Position numbers and translations under genes: made by a program. The notes beneath the pieces were generated by a model. It saw nothing but the letters and a program-made list of their open reading frames with translations, was not told where the DNA came from and made no database searches. A DNA stretch of 12,878 nucleotides from Pseudomonadota bacterium (GTDB lineage Bacteria > Pseudomonadota > Gammaproteobacteria > Burkholderiales > Burkholderiaceae_B). Positions 7,538 through 12,878 of the stretch are shown in pieces (position 1 is the first letter of the stretch; each line of letters opens with the position of its first letter). Where the stretch lies: contig JAEYVD010000320.1 of NCBI GenBank assembly GCA_023432075.1, positions 1 to 12,878 on the forward strand, read 5' to 3'.

Positions 7538-8488
7538 TTACGTCCTCGCTTGCATCAAGGCGGCGCCAAGCGCGCGCCGCGCCAGGGTCAGCTTGAAGGC
7601 GTTGTCTGGCGTGGGCGCAGCGCCCGCCAGCAATGCATCGGTCACGCGCGCCGCGCCATCCGGCAGTTGCGCTTCCGCCGACGCGTCGCGCCAAGGCTGG
7701 GGCGCCACGCCGCCCAGCGCCACACGGCCAGTGCCATCGTCCTGCACCACGGCGGCTACCGACACCAGCGCAAAGGCGTACGATGCGCGGTCACGCACCT
7801 TGCGGTAGATGTGCTTGCCGCCCAAGGGTTTGGGCAGCACCACCGCGGTGATCAGTTCGCCCGCATCGAGGTTGGTCTCGATGTGCGGCGTGTCGCCGGG
7901 CAACCGGTAGAAATCGGCAATGGGGATGACCCGCCGCGTCGCATCGGGGCGCACCGTCTCGACCTGCGCGTCCAGCAGGCGCATCGCCACCGCCATATCG
8001 CTGGGATGCGTGGCGATGCAGGCCTGGCTGCCTCCGATCACGGCCAGTTGCCGCGTCACGCCGCCGATCGCGGAACAGCCGCTGCCGGGCACGCGCTTGT
8101 TGCACGGCTGATTGGTGTCATAGAAGTACGGGCAGCGGGTGCGTTGCAGCAGATTGCCGGCGGTCGTGGCGCGGTTGCGGATCTGCGCCGACGCACCGGC
8201 CAGCAGGGCCCGCGCCAGCACCTCGTAATCGCGGCGCACGGCCTCGTTCGCGGCCAGGTCTGCGTTGCGCACCAGCGCGCCAATGCGCAGTCCGCCGTCG
8301 CCGGCCGGTTCGATCTGGTCCAGGTCCAGGCCGTTGACATCGATCAGATGCGCGGGCTTTTCCACCTCGATCTTCATCAGGTCCAGCAGATTGGTGCCGC
8401 CTGCGATGAACCGCGTCCGCGGCTCCCGCGCGGCGCTGGCGGCCGCCTCGGCGTCGGTCCGGGGACGCTCATACGTGAAGGATTTCAT
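7538..8488 (-). CDS. paoB: Periplasmic aldehyde oxidoreductase, FAD subunit PaoB
   Basis: A 316-residue FAD-binding subunit of the CO dehydrogenase/xanthine oxidase flavoprotein type (E. coli PaoB is about 318). FAD-binding motifs are [11 protein letters not shown] at 29-39 and [13 protein letters not shown] at 107-119; the C-terminal domain from about 225 to 310 closes the fold. Four cysteines at 119, 129, 138 and 157 lie in an insertion and match the extra [4Fe-4S] cluster known in PaoB and in 4-hydroxybenzoyl-CoA reductase. In the complex it would pass electrons from the iron-sulfur subunit to an acceptor. The ATG overlaps the paoA stop by 4 bases (ATGA), a sign of translational coupling. 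An in-frame extension upstream to 8701 exists but only shadows paoA in another frame, so it is not used. Confidence 0.95.
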   Translation of the reverse strand: MKSFTYERPRTDAEAAASAAREPRTRFIAGGTNLLDLMKIEVEKPAHLIDVNGLDLDQIEPAGDGGLRIGALVRNADLAANEAVRRDYEVLARALLAGASAQIRNRATTAGNLLQRTRCPYFYDTNQPCNKRVPGSGCSAIGGVTRQLAVIGGSQACIATHPSDMAVAMRLLDAQVETVRPDATRRVIPIADFYRLPGDTPHIETNLDAGELITAVVLPKPLGGKHIYRKVRDRASYAFALVSVAAVVQDDGTGRVALGGVAPQPWRDASAEAQLPDGAARVTDALLAGAAPTPDNAFKLTLARRALGAALMQART

Positions 8489-9120
8489 GCCTTGCCCTCC
8501 GCGACGTCCTCGATGGCATCCAGGATGTTGGCGTAGGCGCCGCAGCGGCAGATGTTGCCGCTCATGCGTTCGCGGATTTCCTCGGGCGTCAGCAGCGGGC
8601 GTTCGTTCAGCGTTCCGGTCACGTGGCTGGGCATGCCCCGCGCAGCCTCGTCCAGCATGCCCACCGCCGAGCAGATCTGCCCCGGCGTACAGTAGCCGCA
8701 CTGGTAGCCGTCATGCTTGACGAACGCGGCCTGCAGCGGATGCAGCGCGCCCGGCGTGCCCAGCCCCTCGATGGTGGTGATCTGCTGGCCATCGTGCATG
8801 ACGGCCAGCGTCAGACAGGAATTGATGCGTTTGCCGTCCAGCAGCACGGTACAGGCGCCGCATTGCCCGTGATCGCAGCCCTTCTTGGTGCCGGTCATGT
8901 GCAAGTGTTCGCGCAACGCGTCCAGCAGGCTGGTGCGCAGGTCCAGCGCCAATTCGTGGGTGTTGCCGTTCACGGTCAGCGTGACTGTCGCCTTCAGGCT
9001 TTGCGGCGGCGCGGTGTTCTGGGCAGCGCACATGGCAGGCGTTCCGAATGCGGTAGCGGACGCGGCGCCCGCCTTGAGCAGGTTGCGCCGCGAAATATTG
9101 ATATCAGTGGGATTTTCCAA
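8485..9120 (-). CDS. paoA: Periplasmic aldehyde oxidoreductase, iron-sulfur subunit PaoA with Tat signal
   Basis: The small subunit (211 residues) of the molybdenum hydroxylase carries two [2Fe-2S] clusters. Cysteines 82, 87, 90 and 102 form the plant-ferredoxin-like cluster ([10 protein letters not shown]), and cysteines 141, 144, 191 and 193 (CGYC and CRCG) the second cluster in the helical domain. The start chosen is a TTG at 9120: it has AGGAG exactly 8 bases upstream and gives an N-terminus [18 protein letters not shown] with a clear twin-arginine motif at 11-12 followed by an alanine-rich stretch, fitting Tat export of the folded complex. No ATG or GTG in frame lies between a far-upstream Met and the motif; the open frame to 9318 would place about 66 basic, disordered residues before the signal. 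It is first in the operon paoA-paoB-paoC and diverges from the cofactor nucleotidyltransferase gene. Confidence 0.93.
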   Translation of the reverse strand: MENPTDINISRRNLLKAGAASATAFGTPAMCAAQNTAPPQSLKATVTLTVNGNTHELALDLRTSLLDALREHLHMTGTKKGCDHGQCGACTVLLDGKRINSCLTLAVMHDGQQITTIEGLGTPGALHPLQAAFVKHDGYQCGYCTPGQICSAVGMLDEAARGMPSHVTGTLNERPLLTPEEIRERMSGNICRCGAYANILDAIEDVAEGKA

Positions 9121-9330
9121 GGCTGGAACTCCTGTAAACGTCCGGCGGGCTCCGGCCCGGCATCCAGGGCGGGTTCCCAGCAAGCGGTGTGCCCGGCAAA
9201 GTGTCTCCCGGCGCGGGCGCAGATCCGCCCTGTCGCAGGCGGAAAAACGGCGGTTTCCCGATAAGATCGTCGTCGACAATCGATGATAGCGACGGGAATC
9301 GCCCGGCCGCCACGCCAACCTGACAAGAAA
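9121..9330. promoter_or_regulatory. Divergent control region between paoA and the MocA-like gene
   Basis: About 210 bp separates the two divergent start codons and should hold both promoters. A cluster of dyads lies at 9259-9294: CGAT-AAG-ATCG (9259-9269), GTCGAC followed by ATCGAT (9279-9284), and CGTCG/CGACG arms (9268-9272 and 9290-9294). Minus-strand TATCAT (9288-9283) resembles a -10 box but has no good -35 partner. A shared operator is possible; none is proven. If the MocA-like gene instead starts at 9283, part of this cluster is coding. Confidence 0.35.
9129..9133 (-). promoter_or_regulatory. Ribosome binding site that sets the TTG start of paoA
   Basis: AGGAG on the minus strand lies 8 bases before TTG at 9120. 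It is the strongest such site in the pao operon and the reason for preferring the TTG start over longer alternatives. Confidence 0.8.
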
Positions 9331-10002
9331 ATGTTCGATCTCGAAACCAATCCGGACAACGCCGCGCCTTCGCGCTGCGTGGGCATCCTGCTTGCTGCCG
9401 GGCGCGGCCGGCGTTACGCCGGCGCCGGCGCGGGGCAGGATAAGCTGCTTGCGCCCCTGGCGGACGGCGTGCCCGTGGTGGTGGCCGCCGCGGCGTCGCT
9501 ACGGGCGGCCACCGCGCGCATCGTGGCCGTCACCCGCGCGGACAACGACCGCGTTGCCGCGGCATTGACGCAGGCAGGTTGCGAGGTCGTGACAACCGAT
9601 CCGCACGCCGACGGCATGGGCGACAGCCTGGCCGCCGCCGCGCGCCATGTCATGCAGACCGCCGGCGGGGACATCGAGGCCTGCCTCGTTGCGCTGGGCG
9701 ACATGCCGTGGATTCGTCCGGACACCTGCCTGCGCGTCGCGCAGGCGGCACGGCGGCATCCGATCGTGGCCCCGGCCTGGCACGGGCAGCGCGGCCATCC
9801 GGTCGCCTTTCAGCGGTCGATCTGGCCGTCGCTGGCGGCGTTATCGGGAGATGTGGGCGCGCGTCCCGTGCTGGCGCGGTATGGCGTGACCGAACTCGCG
9901 GTCGAGGATGCGGGCGTGTGCGCGGATGTGGATACGCCGGACGACCTGGCGGCCGCGGGGCGAGATGGCGGCGATCCGGCCAGCGGTCAGGCCGGACTCT
10001 AG
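9331..10002 (+). CDS. MobA/MocA-like molybdenum cofactor nucleotidyltransferase
   Basis: A 223-residue NTP-transferase-fold protein, probably a molybdenum cofactor cytidylyltransferase (MocA type) that joins CMP to molybdopterin in the cytoplasm. Visible motifs are the nucleotide-binding loop LAAGRGRRYAG (21-31) with Lys38 in QDKLL, the metal-binding GDMP (123-126), GQRGHPVAF (152-160) and the closing DVDTPDDL (199-206). The GxRGHP stretch favours MocA/MobA-like proteins over sugar nucleotidyltransferases. The location, divergent from a PaoABC enzyme that needs the cytosine dinucleotide cofactor, supports the role; the CTP-versus-GTP choice is inferred. The start is uncertain: ATG 9331 has only a weak AAGAAA upstream, and ATG 9283 would add 16 residues with no better site. 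The last four sense codons and the stop fall inside the 12-bp tandem repeat, so the C-terminal tail (QAGL) is repeat-derived. Confidence 0.85.
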   Translation: MFDLETNPDNAAPSRCVGILLAAGRGRRYAGAGAGQDKLLAPLADGVPVVVAAAASLRAATARIVAVTRADNDRVAAALTQAGCEVVTTDPHADGMGDSLAAAARHVMQTAGGDIEACLVALGDMPWIRPDTCLRVAQAARRHPIVAPAWHGQRGHPVAFQRSIWPSLAALSGDVGARPVLARYGVTELAVEDAGVCADVDTPDDLAAAGRDGGDPASGQAGL

Positions 10003-10067
10003 GCTGGAACCCAGGCCGGAATCTAGGCCCGAATCCAGGCCCGAATCCAGGCCGGAAATCAGGCCGG
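9989..10067. repeat. 12-bp tandem repeat spanning two convergent gene ends
   Basis: Six full units and a seven-base partial unit follow in register: aggccggactct, aggctggaaccc, aggccggaatct, aggcccgaatcc, aggcccgaatcc, aggccggaaatc, aggccgg. Units 4 and 5 are identical and the others differ at one to a few positions. The array contains the TAG of the MocA-like gene (10000-10002) and the TGA of the sensor kinase gene (10059-10061), and it fills the 56-bp gap between them. GGCC recurs in nearly every unit, so weak hairpins between units could form on either strand. Copy number may vary by slippage. Confidence 0.9.
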
Positions 10068-11234
10068 CGAGGCGCTGCCCAGGGGCTGGCCGATCACGGG
10101 CGCGCCGCACGGTTCCGCATGCCGCGGCAAGGCCACCCGGAAACTCGTCACGTCGTCGCGCGAGTCCACGCTGATGCAGCCGCCGTGCGACGCCACGATC
10201 TGTTGCGCAATGAACAGGCCCAGGCCCAGGCCGTGGTGCCCTCCGGGCCGGCGCGCACCGCTGCGGAACGGGTTGAACAGATGGGGCAGCAGTTCGGGCG
10301 GAATGGTGCCGCCATTGGAGACGGTCACGACCACCTCGCAAGGGGTCTCGCCATTGACCTCGACGCGCACCGGGGCGGTCTTGCTGCCGTGATGCAAGGC
10401 GTTGCCAACCAGGTTGGCGATGACCTGGGAAATACGCGCGCCATCCCACGAACCCGCCGCATCGCCGCGGCAGAACGATTCCACGTGCCGCTCGGGAAAG
10501 CCCGTGCGCACCTCGTCCAGCGTGCGCTCGACCAGCGTCGCCATGCTGGTGGCTTCCGGCGACAGCGCCAGGCCGCCCGCCTGGCGGATGCGCGTCACAT
10601 CGAGCAGATCTTCGATCAGGCACGACATGCGCTCGCTGCTATGCAGCATGCGTCGCGCCAGGCTCGCGACGCGCTCGTCGTCGCCCCGGCGCTGCAGCAC
10701 CGTGGCGCCCATGATGATGGCCTGCAGGGGGGTGCGCAGGTCGTGGCTCAGCACCGCCATGAACATTTCGTTCACCCGCAGCGCCTCGGTGCGTTCTTCC
10801 AGCTGCTGCGCCAGCGCACGCTTGCGCTCGTGCAGCTCAAAGAACACGTTCGCCTTGCTGCGCAGCATGTACGGGTCCACCGGCTTGTACAGGAAGTCCA
10901 CCGCGCCGCTCTCGTAGCCGCGGAACTGCCAGTTTTGCTCGCGCGAGCCGGCGGTGATGAAGATCAGCGGAATGTGGCGCGTGCGCTCGCTGCCCCGGAT
11001 CAATTCGGCCAGCTCGAAGCCGTTCATGTCTGGCATCTGCACGTCCAGCAACGCCAGCGCGACGTCGCCGTGGCGCAGCAGCAGTTCAAGCGCCTGCGGG
11101 CCGGATTGGGCCTTCAGCACTTCGACACGGTCGCTGGCAAGCAGCGCCTCGAGCGCAATCAGATTCTCCGGAATGTCGTCGACCAGCAGGCATTTGATGC
11201 GGTCGTCGTGGGAAGGGGCTGATGTCGGGATCAT
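10059..11234 (-). CDS. Response regulator-histidine kinase hybrid (REC-HisKA-HATPase)
   Basis: A 391-residue cytoplasmic two-component protein without membrane segments. An N-terminal receiver domain (about 12-130) has the acidic pair Asp19/Asp20, phospho-acceptor Asp64 in LLDVQMPDMNG, Thr94 and Lys117 (FLYKPVDP). A short charged coiled-coil linker (HERKRALAQQLEERTEALR, 136-153) leads to the HisKA dimerisation helix with phospho-His164 in SHDLRTP. The ATPase domain has its N-box at 270-281 (QVIANLVGNALH) and G-box GLGLGL at 335-340. The receiver-first order suggests that phosphorylation of the receiver controls the kinase. It is the last gene of the cheR-cheB operon, starting 20 bp after the cheB stop. 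The ATG has no clear ribosome site; the frame is open further upstream through cheB, but that extension is low-complexity shadow sequence. The stop lies in the 12-bp repeat. Confidence 0.9.
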   Translation of the reverse strand: MIPTSAPSHDDRIKCLLVDDIPENLIALEALLASDRVEVLKAQSGPQALELLLRHGDVALALLDVQMPDMNGFELAELIRGSERTRHIPLIFITAGSREQNWQFRGYESGAVDFLYKPVDPYMLRSKANVFFELHERKRALAQQLEERTEALRVNEMFMAVLSHDLRTPLQAIIMGATVLQRRGDDERVASLARRMLHSSERMSCLIEDLLDVTRIRQAGGLALSPEATSMATLVERTLDEVRTGFPERHVESFCRGDAAGSWDGARISQVIANLVGNALHHGSKTAPVRVEVNGETPCEVVVTVSNGGTIPPELLPHLFNPFRSGARRPGGHHGLGLGLFIAQQIVASHGGCISVDSRDDVTSFRVALPRHAEPCGAPVIGQPLGSASPA

Positions 11235-11254
11235 GGTGTCAATGCGGTTGGGTT

Positions 11255-11875
11255 TCAGGGCAGCCGCCTCGTGGGCAACTGCGCGAAAACGGCGGCAATC
11301 TCGTCGGGCGTCAGGGCCCGCGCCGCCGGAACCAGCGCCAGCGCGGCGTCCGGCATGGTGCGCACGGGGGCCGACTCGGGCGACTGCACCAGCGTGCGGC
11401 CGCCGGCAGCCTGGATGGCGGCCAGTCCTTCGGCGCCGTCCTCGTTGGCGCCCGACAGCAGCACGCCCAGCAGCCGATCGCCATAACAATCGGCCGCTGA
11501 TTGGAAAAGCACGTCAATGGACGGGCGCGAAAAATTCACCGGCGGGTCGATCGACAGCGCCAGGCGCGGCCCCCGATCCACCAGCAGGTGGTAGCCGGGT
11601 GGCGCGAAATACACATTGCCGGGCTGTATCGGCTGCTGGTCCTGGGCTTCCAGCACGGTCAACGCGCAGCGGTAGCCAAAAATTTCCGGCAGCAGGCTGC
11701 GCCGGTCGCACGGCAGATGCAGCACCACGACCACACCGGCGCGCAGGCCGGCCGGAAGCGCCGGCAGCAAGACATTCAAGGCGTCGATCGCGCCCGAGGA
11801 CCCGCCGATGACGATCGCATCCCAGGAGGCTGCGGCCTGCGCATCGGCACGAGGGTCCGGTGCGCGCGCGGTCAC
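11255..11875 (-). CDS. cheB: Stand-alone CheB-type protein-glutamate methylesterase
   Basis: This 206-residue protein is a CheB catalytic domain with only about 18 residues ahead of it, so it lacks the receiver domain of chemotaxis CheB. The expected catalytic residues are present: Ser26 in IGGSSGA, His53 in VVLHLP and Asp146 in SGANEDG. The reaction in the family is hydrolysis of glutamyl methyl esters (or glutamine deamidation) on receptor proteins. The start is GTG at 11875, overlapping the cheR stop as GTGA, with AAGG 8 bases upstream; translational coupling with cheR is likely. Without its own receiver, its activity may be controlled by partner proteins such as the adjacent kinase; this is inference. 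The target protein is not in the window. Confidence 0.92.
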   Translation of the reverse strand: MTARAPDPRADAQAAASWDAIVIGGSSGAIDALNVLLPALPAGLRAGVVVVLHLPCDRRSLLPEIFGYRCALTVLEAQDQQPIQPGNVYFAPPGYHLLVDRGPRLALSIDPPVNFSRPSIDVLFQSAADCYGDRLLGVLLSGANEDGAEGLAAIQAAGGRTLVQSPESAPVRTMPDAALALVPAARALTPDEIAAVFAQLPTRRLP

Positions 11876-12711
11876 AGGTCAGCCTTCTTGCGGTAGATGC
11901 GGTCCGCCAGCACGAAGTCGTCAAAACCGTCGGCCTGCGCCGAGAACCGGACCGATTCCCGGGACCCCAGTCCCAGGAATCCGCGATGCACCAGCGCATC
12001 GTGGAACAGTCCCAGCGCCCGGTTCTGCAGGTCGCGCTCGAAGTAGATGAGCACGTTGCGGCACGACACCAGATGCACTTCGGCGAACACGCTGTCCGTG
12101 GACAGGCTGTGGTCGGAGAACACCATGTGTTCGCGCAGCGACTTGTCGAACACCACCCGGCCATAGCGCGCCGTGTAGTAGTCGGACAGCGAGCTGCGTC
12201 CGCCGGACTGGGCGTGGTTGGCCGTGAAGGGCGCCGCCCGGTCCAGGTCGAAGACGCCCTGCTCGGCCGCGCGAAGCGCGTGCGGATTGATATCGGTGGC
12301 ATAGATCAGCGACCGGTCCAGCAGGCCTTCCTCGTGCAGCAGGATGGCCAGCGAATAGACCTCTTCGCCGGTGCTGCACCCGGCCACCCACACCTTGATC
12401 GACGGATAGGTGCGAAGAATGGGCACGACCTCGCGGCGCAGCGCCAGGAAGTAGCTGGGGTCGCGGAACATGTCGCTGACCTGCACCGTCAGGTATTGCA
12501 GAAGGCCAGTGAAAACGGACGGATCGTGCAGCACGCGGTCCTGCAGTTGCGACAGCGTCTTGCAATCGAACTCGCCCAGCGCGGTGCGCAGGCGCCGTTT
12601 CAGCGAGGCCTGCGCATACTCGCGAAAGTCATAGTGATACCGGTGATAGATGGCATCGAGCAGCAGCCGCTGCTCGATGTCTTCGATGTGCGCCTTGTTC
12701 TGTGTCGGCAT
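11872..12711 (-). CDS. cheR: CheR-type S-adenosylmethionine-dependent methyltransferase
   Basis: A 279-residue CheR protein, the usual length for a minimal CheR with an N-terminal helical domain and a C-terminal Rossmann domain. Motifs: LTVQVSDMFRDPSYF at 74-88 (family NxTxFFRD-like stretch, here with Ser-Asp-Met), the SAM-binding loop VAGCSTGEEVYS at 109-120, Asp140 in ATDIN, and SCRNVLIYF at 216-224. In the family it methylates glutamates on chemoreceptors. No TPR extension follows the catalytic domain. It lies 33 bp after the hybrid kinase stop and overlaps cheB by 4 bases. With no cheA, cheW, cheY or receptor gene visible, the substrate is unknown and could be a non-chemotaxis signalling protein. 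Confidence 0.93.
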   Translation of the reverse strand: MPTQNKAHIEDIEQRLLLDAIYHRYHYDFREYAQASLKRRLRTALGEFDCKTLSQLQDRVLHDPSVFTGLLQYLTVQVSDMFRDPSYFLALRREVVPILRTYPSIKVWVAGCSTGEEVYSLAILLHEEGLLDRSLIYATDINPHALRAAEQGVFDLDRAAPFTANHAQSGGRSSLSDYYTARYGRVVFDKSLREHMVFSDHSLSTDSVFAEVHLVSCRNVLIYFERDLQNRALGLFHDALVHRGFLGLGSRESVRFSAQADGFDDFVLADRIYRKKADL

Positions 12712-12744
12712 GGGCGTGATCGCTGTGTCCTGGTCGGGTCCGGC

Positions 12745-12878
12745 TTACTTGCGCATCCAGACGCGCACCAGCGACAAGAGGCGCTCGACATCCAGCGGCT
12801 TGGAGATGTAGTCGTTGGCGCCCGCGGCCAGGCATTTCTCCTGATCGTCCCTCATGGCCTTGGCCGTCAGGGCGATGA
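12745..12878 (-). CDS. C-terminal receiver domain of a hybrid sensor kinase, 5' part outside window
   Basis: Only the last 44 codons and the stop (TAA) are present. The sequence [16 protein letters not shown] followed by [18 protein letters not shown] is the end of a receiver domain: the conserved Thr in LTAKA and Lys in SKP are seen, while the phospho-acceptor Asp lies beyond the edge. The closing SLVRVWMRK is typical of the last receiver of large hybrid histidine kinases. That the missing part includes a kinase is inferred from this resemblance and the operon context with cheR, cheB and the second kinase. Confidence 0.8.
   Translation of the reverse strand, partial: IALTAKAMRDDQEKCLAAGANDYISKPLDVERLLSLVRVWMRK

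Noticed and set aside
5059..7596. Long plus-strand open frames opposite paoC (5059-6360 and 6379-7596)
   Set aside because: They mirror the codon bias of paoC in a high-GC genome, are rich in Arg, His and Ala, and show no family motif or good ribosome site.
9579..11222. 547-codon plus-strand open frame across the MocA-like gene end and opposite the sensor kinase
   Set aside because: It crosses a convergent junction and the tandem repeat, and its residues are a shadow of clearly conserved genes.
11235..11489. N-terminal extension of the sensor kinase to 11489
   Set aside because: It would overlap cheB almost entirely in another frame and gives Arg/Gly-rich sequence; the receiver domain begins right after the ATG at 11234.
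1..12878. CRISPR array, tRNA, rRNA, insertion sequence or phage attachment site
   Set aside because: No spaced repeats of CRISPR size, tRNA-like cloverleaf, transposase frame or terminal inverted repeats were seen; the only tandem array has 12-bp units without spacers.

Overview
The window looks like chromosomal DNA from a high-GC betaproteobacterium, most likely in the Alcaligenaceae (Achromobacter/Bordetella type). This is inferred from base composition, the protein families and the compact gene order; there is no rRNA or other marker to settle it. I see no insertion sequence, phage gene, CRISPR array or tRNA.

Left part (1-4692): envelope proteins of unknown function. A truncated DUF1254-family exported protein lies on the minus strand at the left edge. 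A 431-bp non-coding stretch follows, then two divergently oriented lipoproteins (1211-2260 minus, 2584-3636 plus) that share a 323-bp promoter region. A cysteine-rich secreted protein (3649-4692 minus) converges on the second lipoprotein with only 12 bp between the stop codons.

Middle part (4855-10002): a molybdenum enzyme locus. Three tightly coupled minus-strand genes encode a periplasmic aldehyde oxidoreductase of the PaoABC (YagTSR) type: an iron-sulfur subunit with a Tat signal and a TTG start, an FAD subunit with four cysteines for an extra [4Fe-4S] cluster, and a 732-residue molybdopterin subunit with the catalytic glutamate at position 692. A small protein of unknown role follows 12 bp after paoC. 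Diverging from paoA is a MobA/MocA-like nucleotidyltransferase. It probably makes the cytosine dinucleotide form of the molybdenum cofactor that such enzymes use, so the locus couples the enzyme to its cofactor maturation. No XdhC/PaoD-type insertion chaperone is in the window.

Right part (10059-12878): a minus-strand signalling operon read from the right edge inward. Its order is the C-terminal receiver end of a large hybrid sensor kinase, a CheR methyltransferase, a CheB methylesterase without a receiver domain (GTG start, 4-bp overlap with cheR), and a receiver-plus-histidine-kinase protein. No CheA, CheW, CheY or chemoreceptor gene is visible, which suggests a non-flagellar or stress-type two-component module.

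The most distinctive non-coding structure is a 12-bp tandem repeat (9989-10067) that fills the gap between the nucleotidyltransferase and the sensor kinase and contains the stop codons of both genes. I see no clear evidence of a wholly new biological system.
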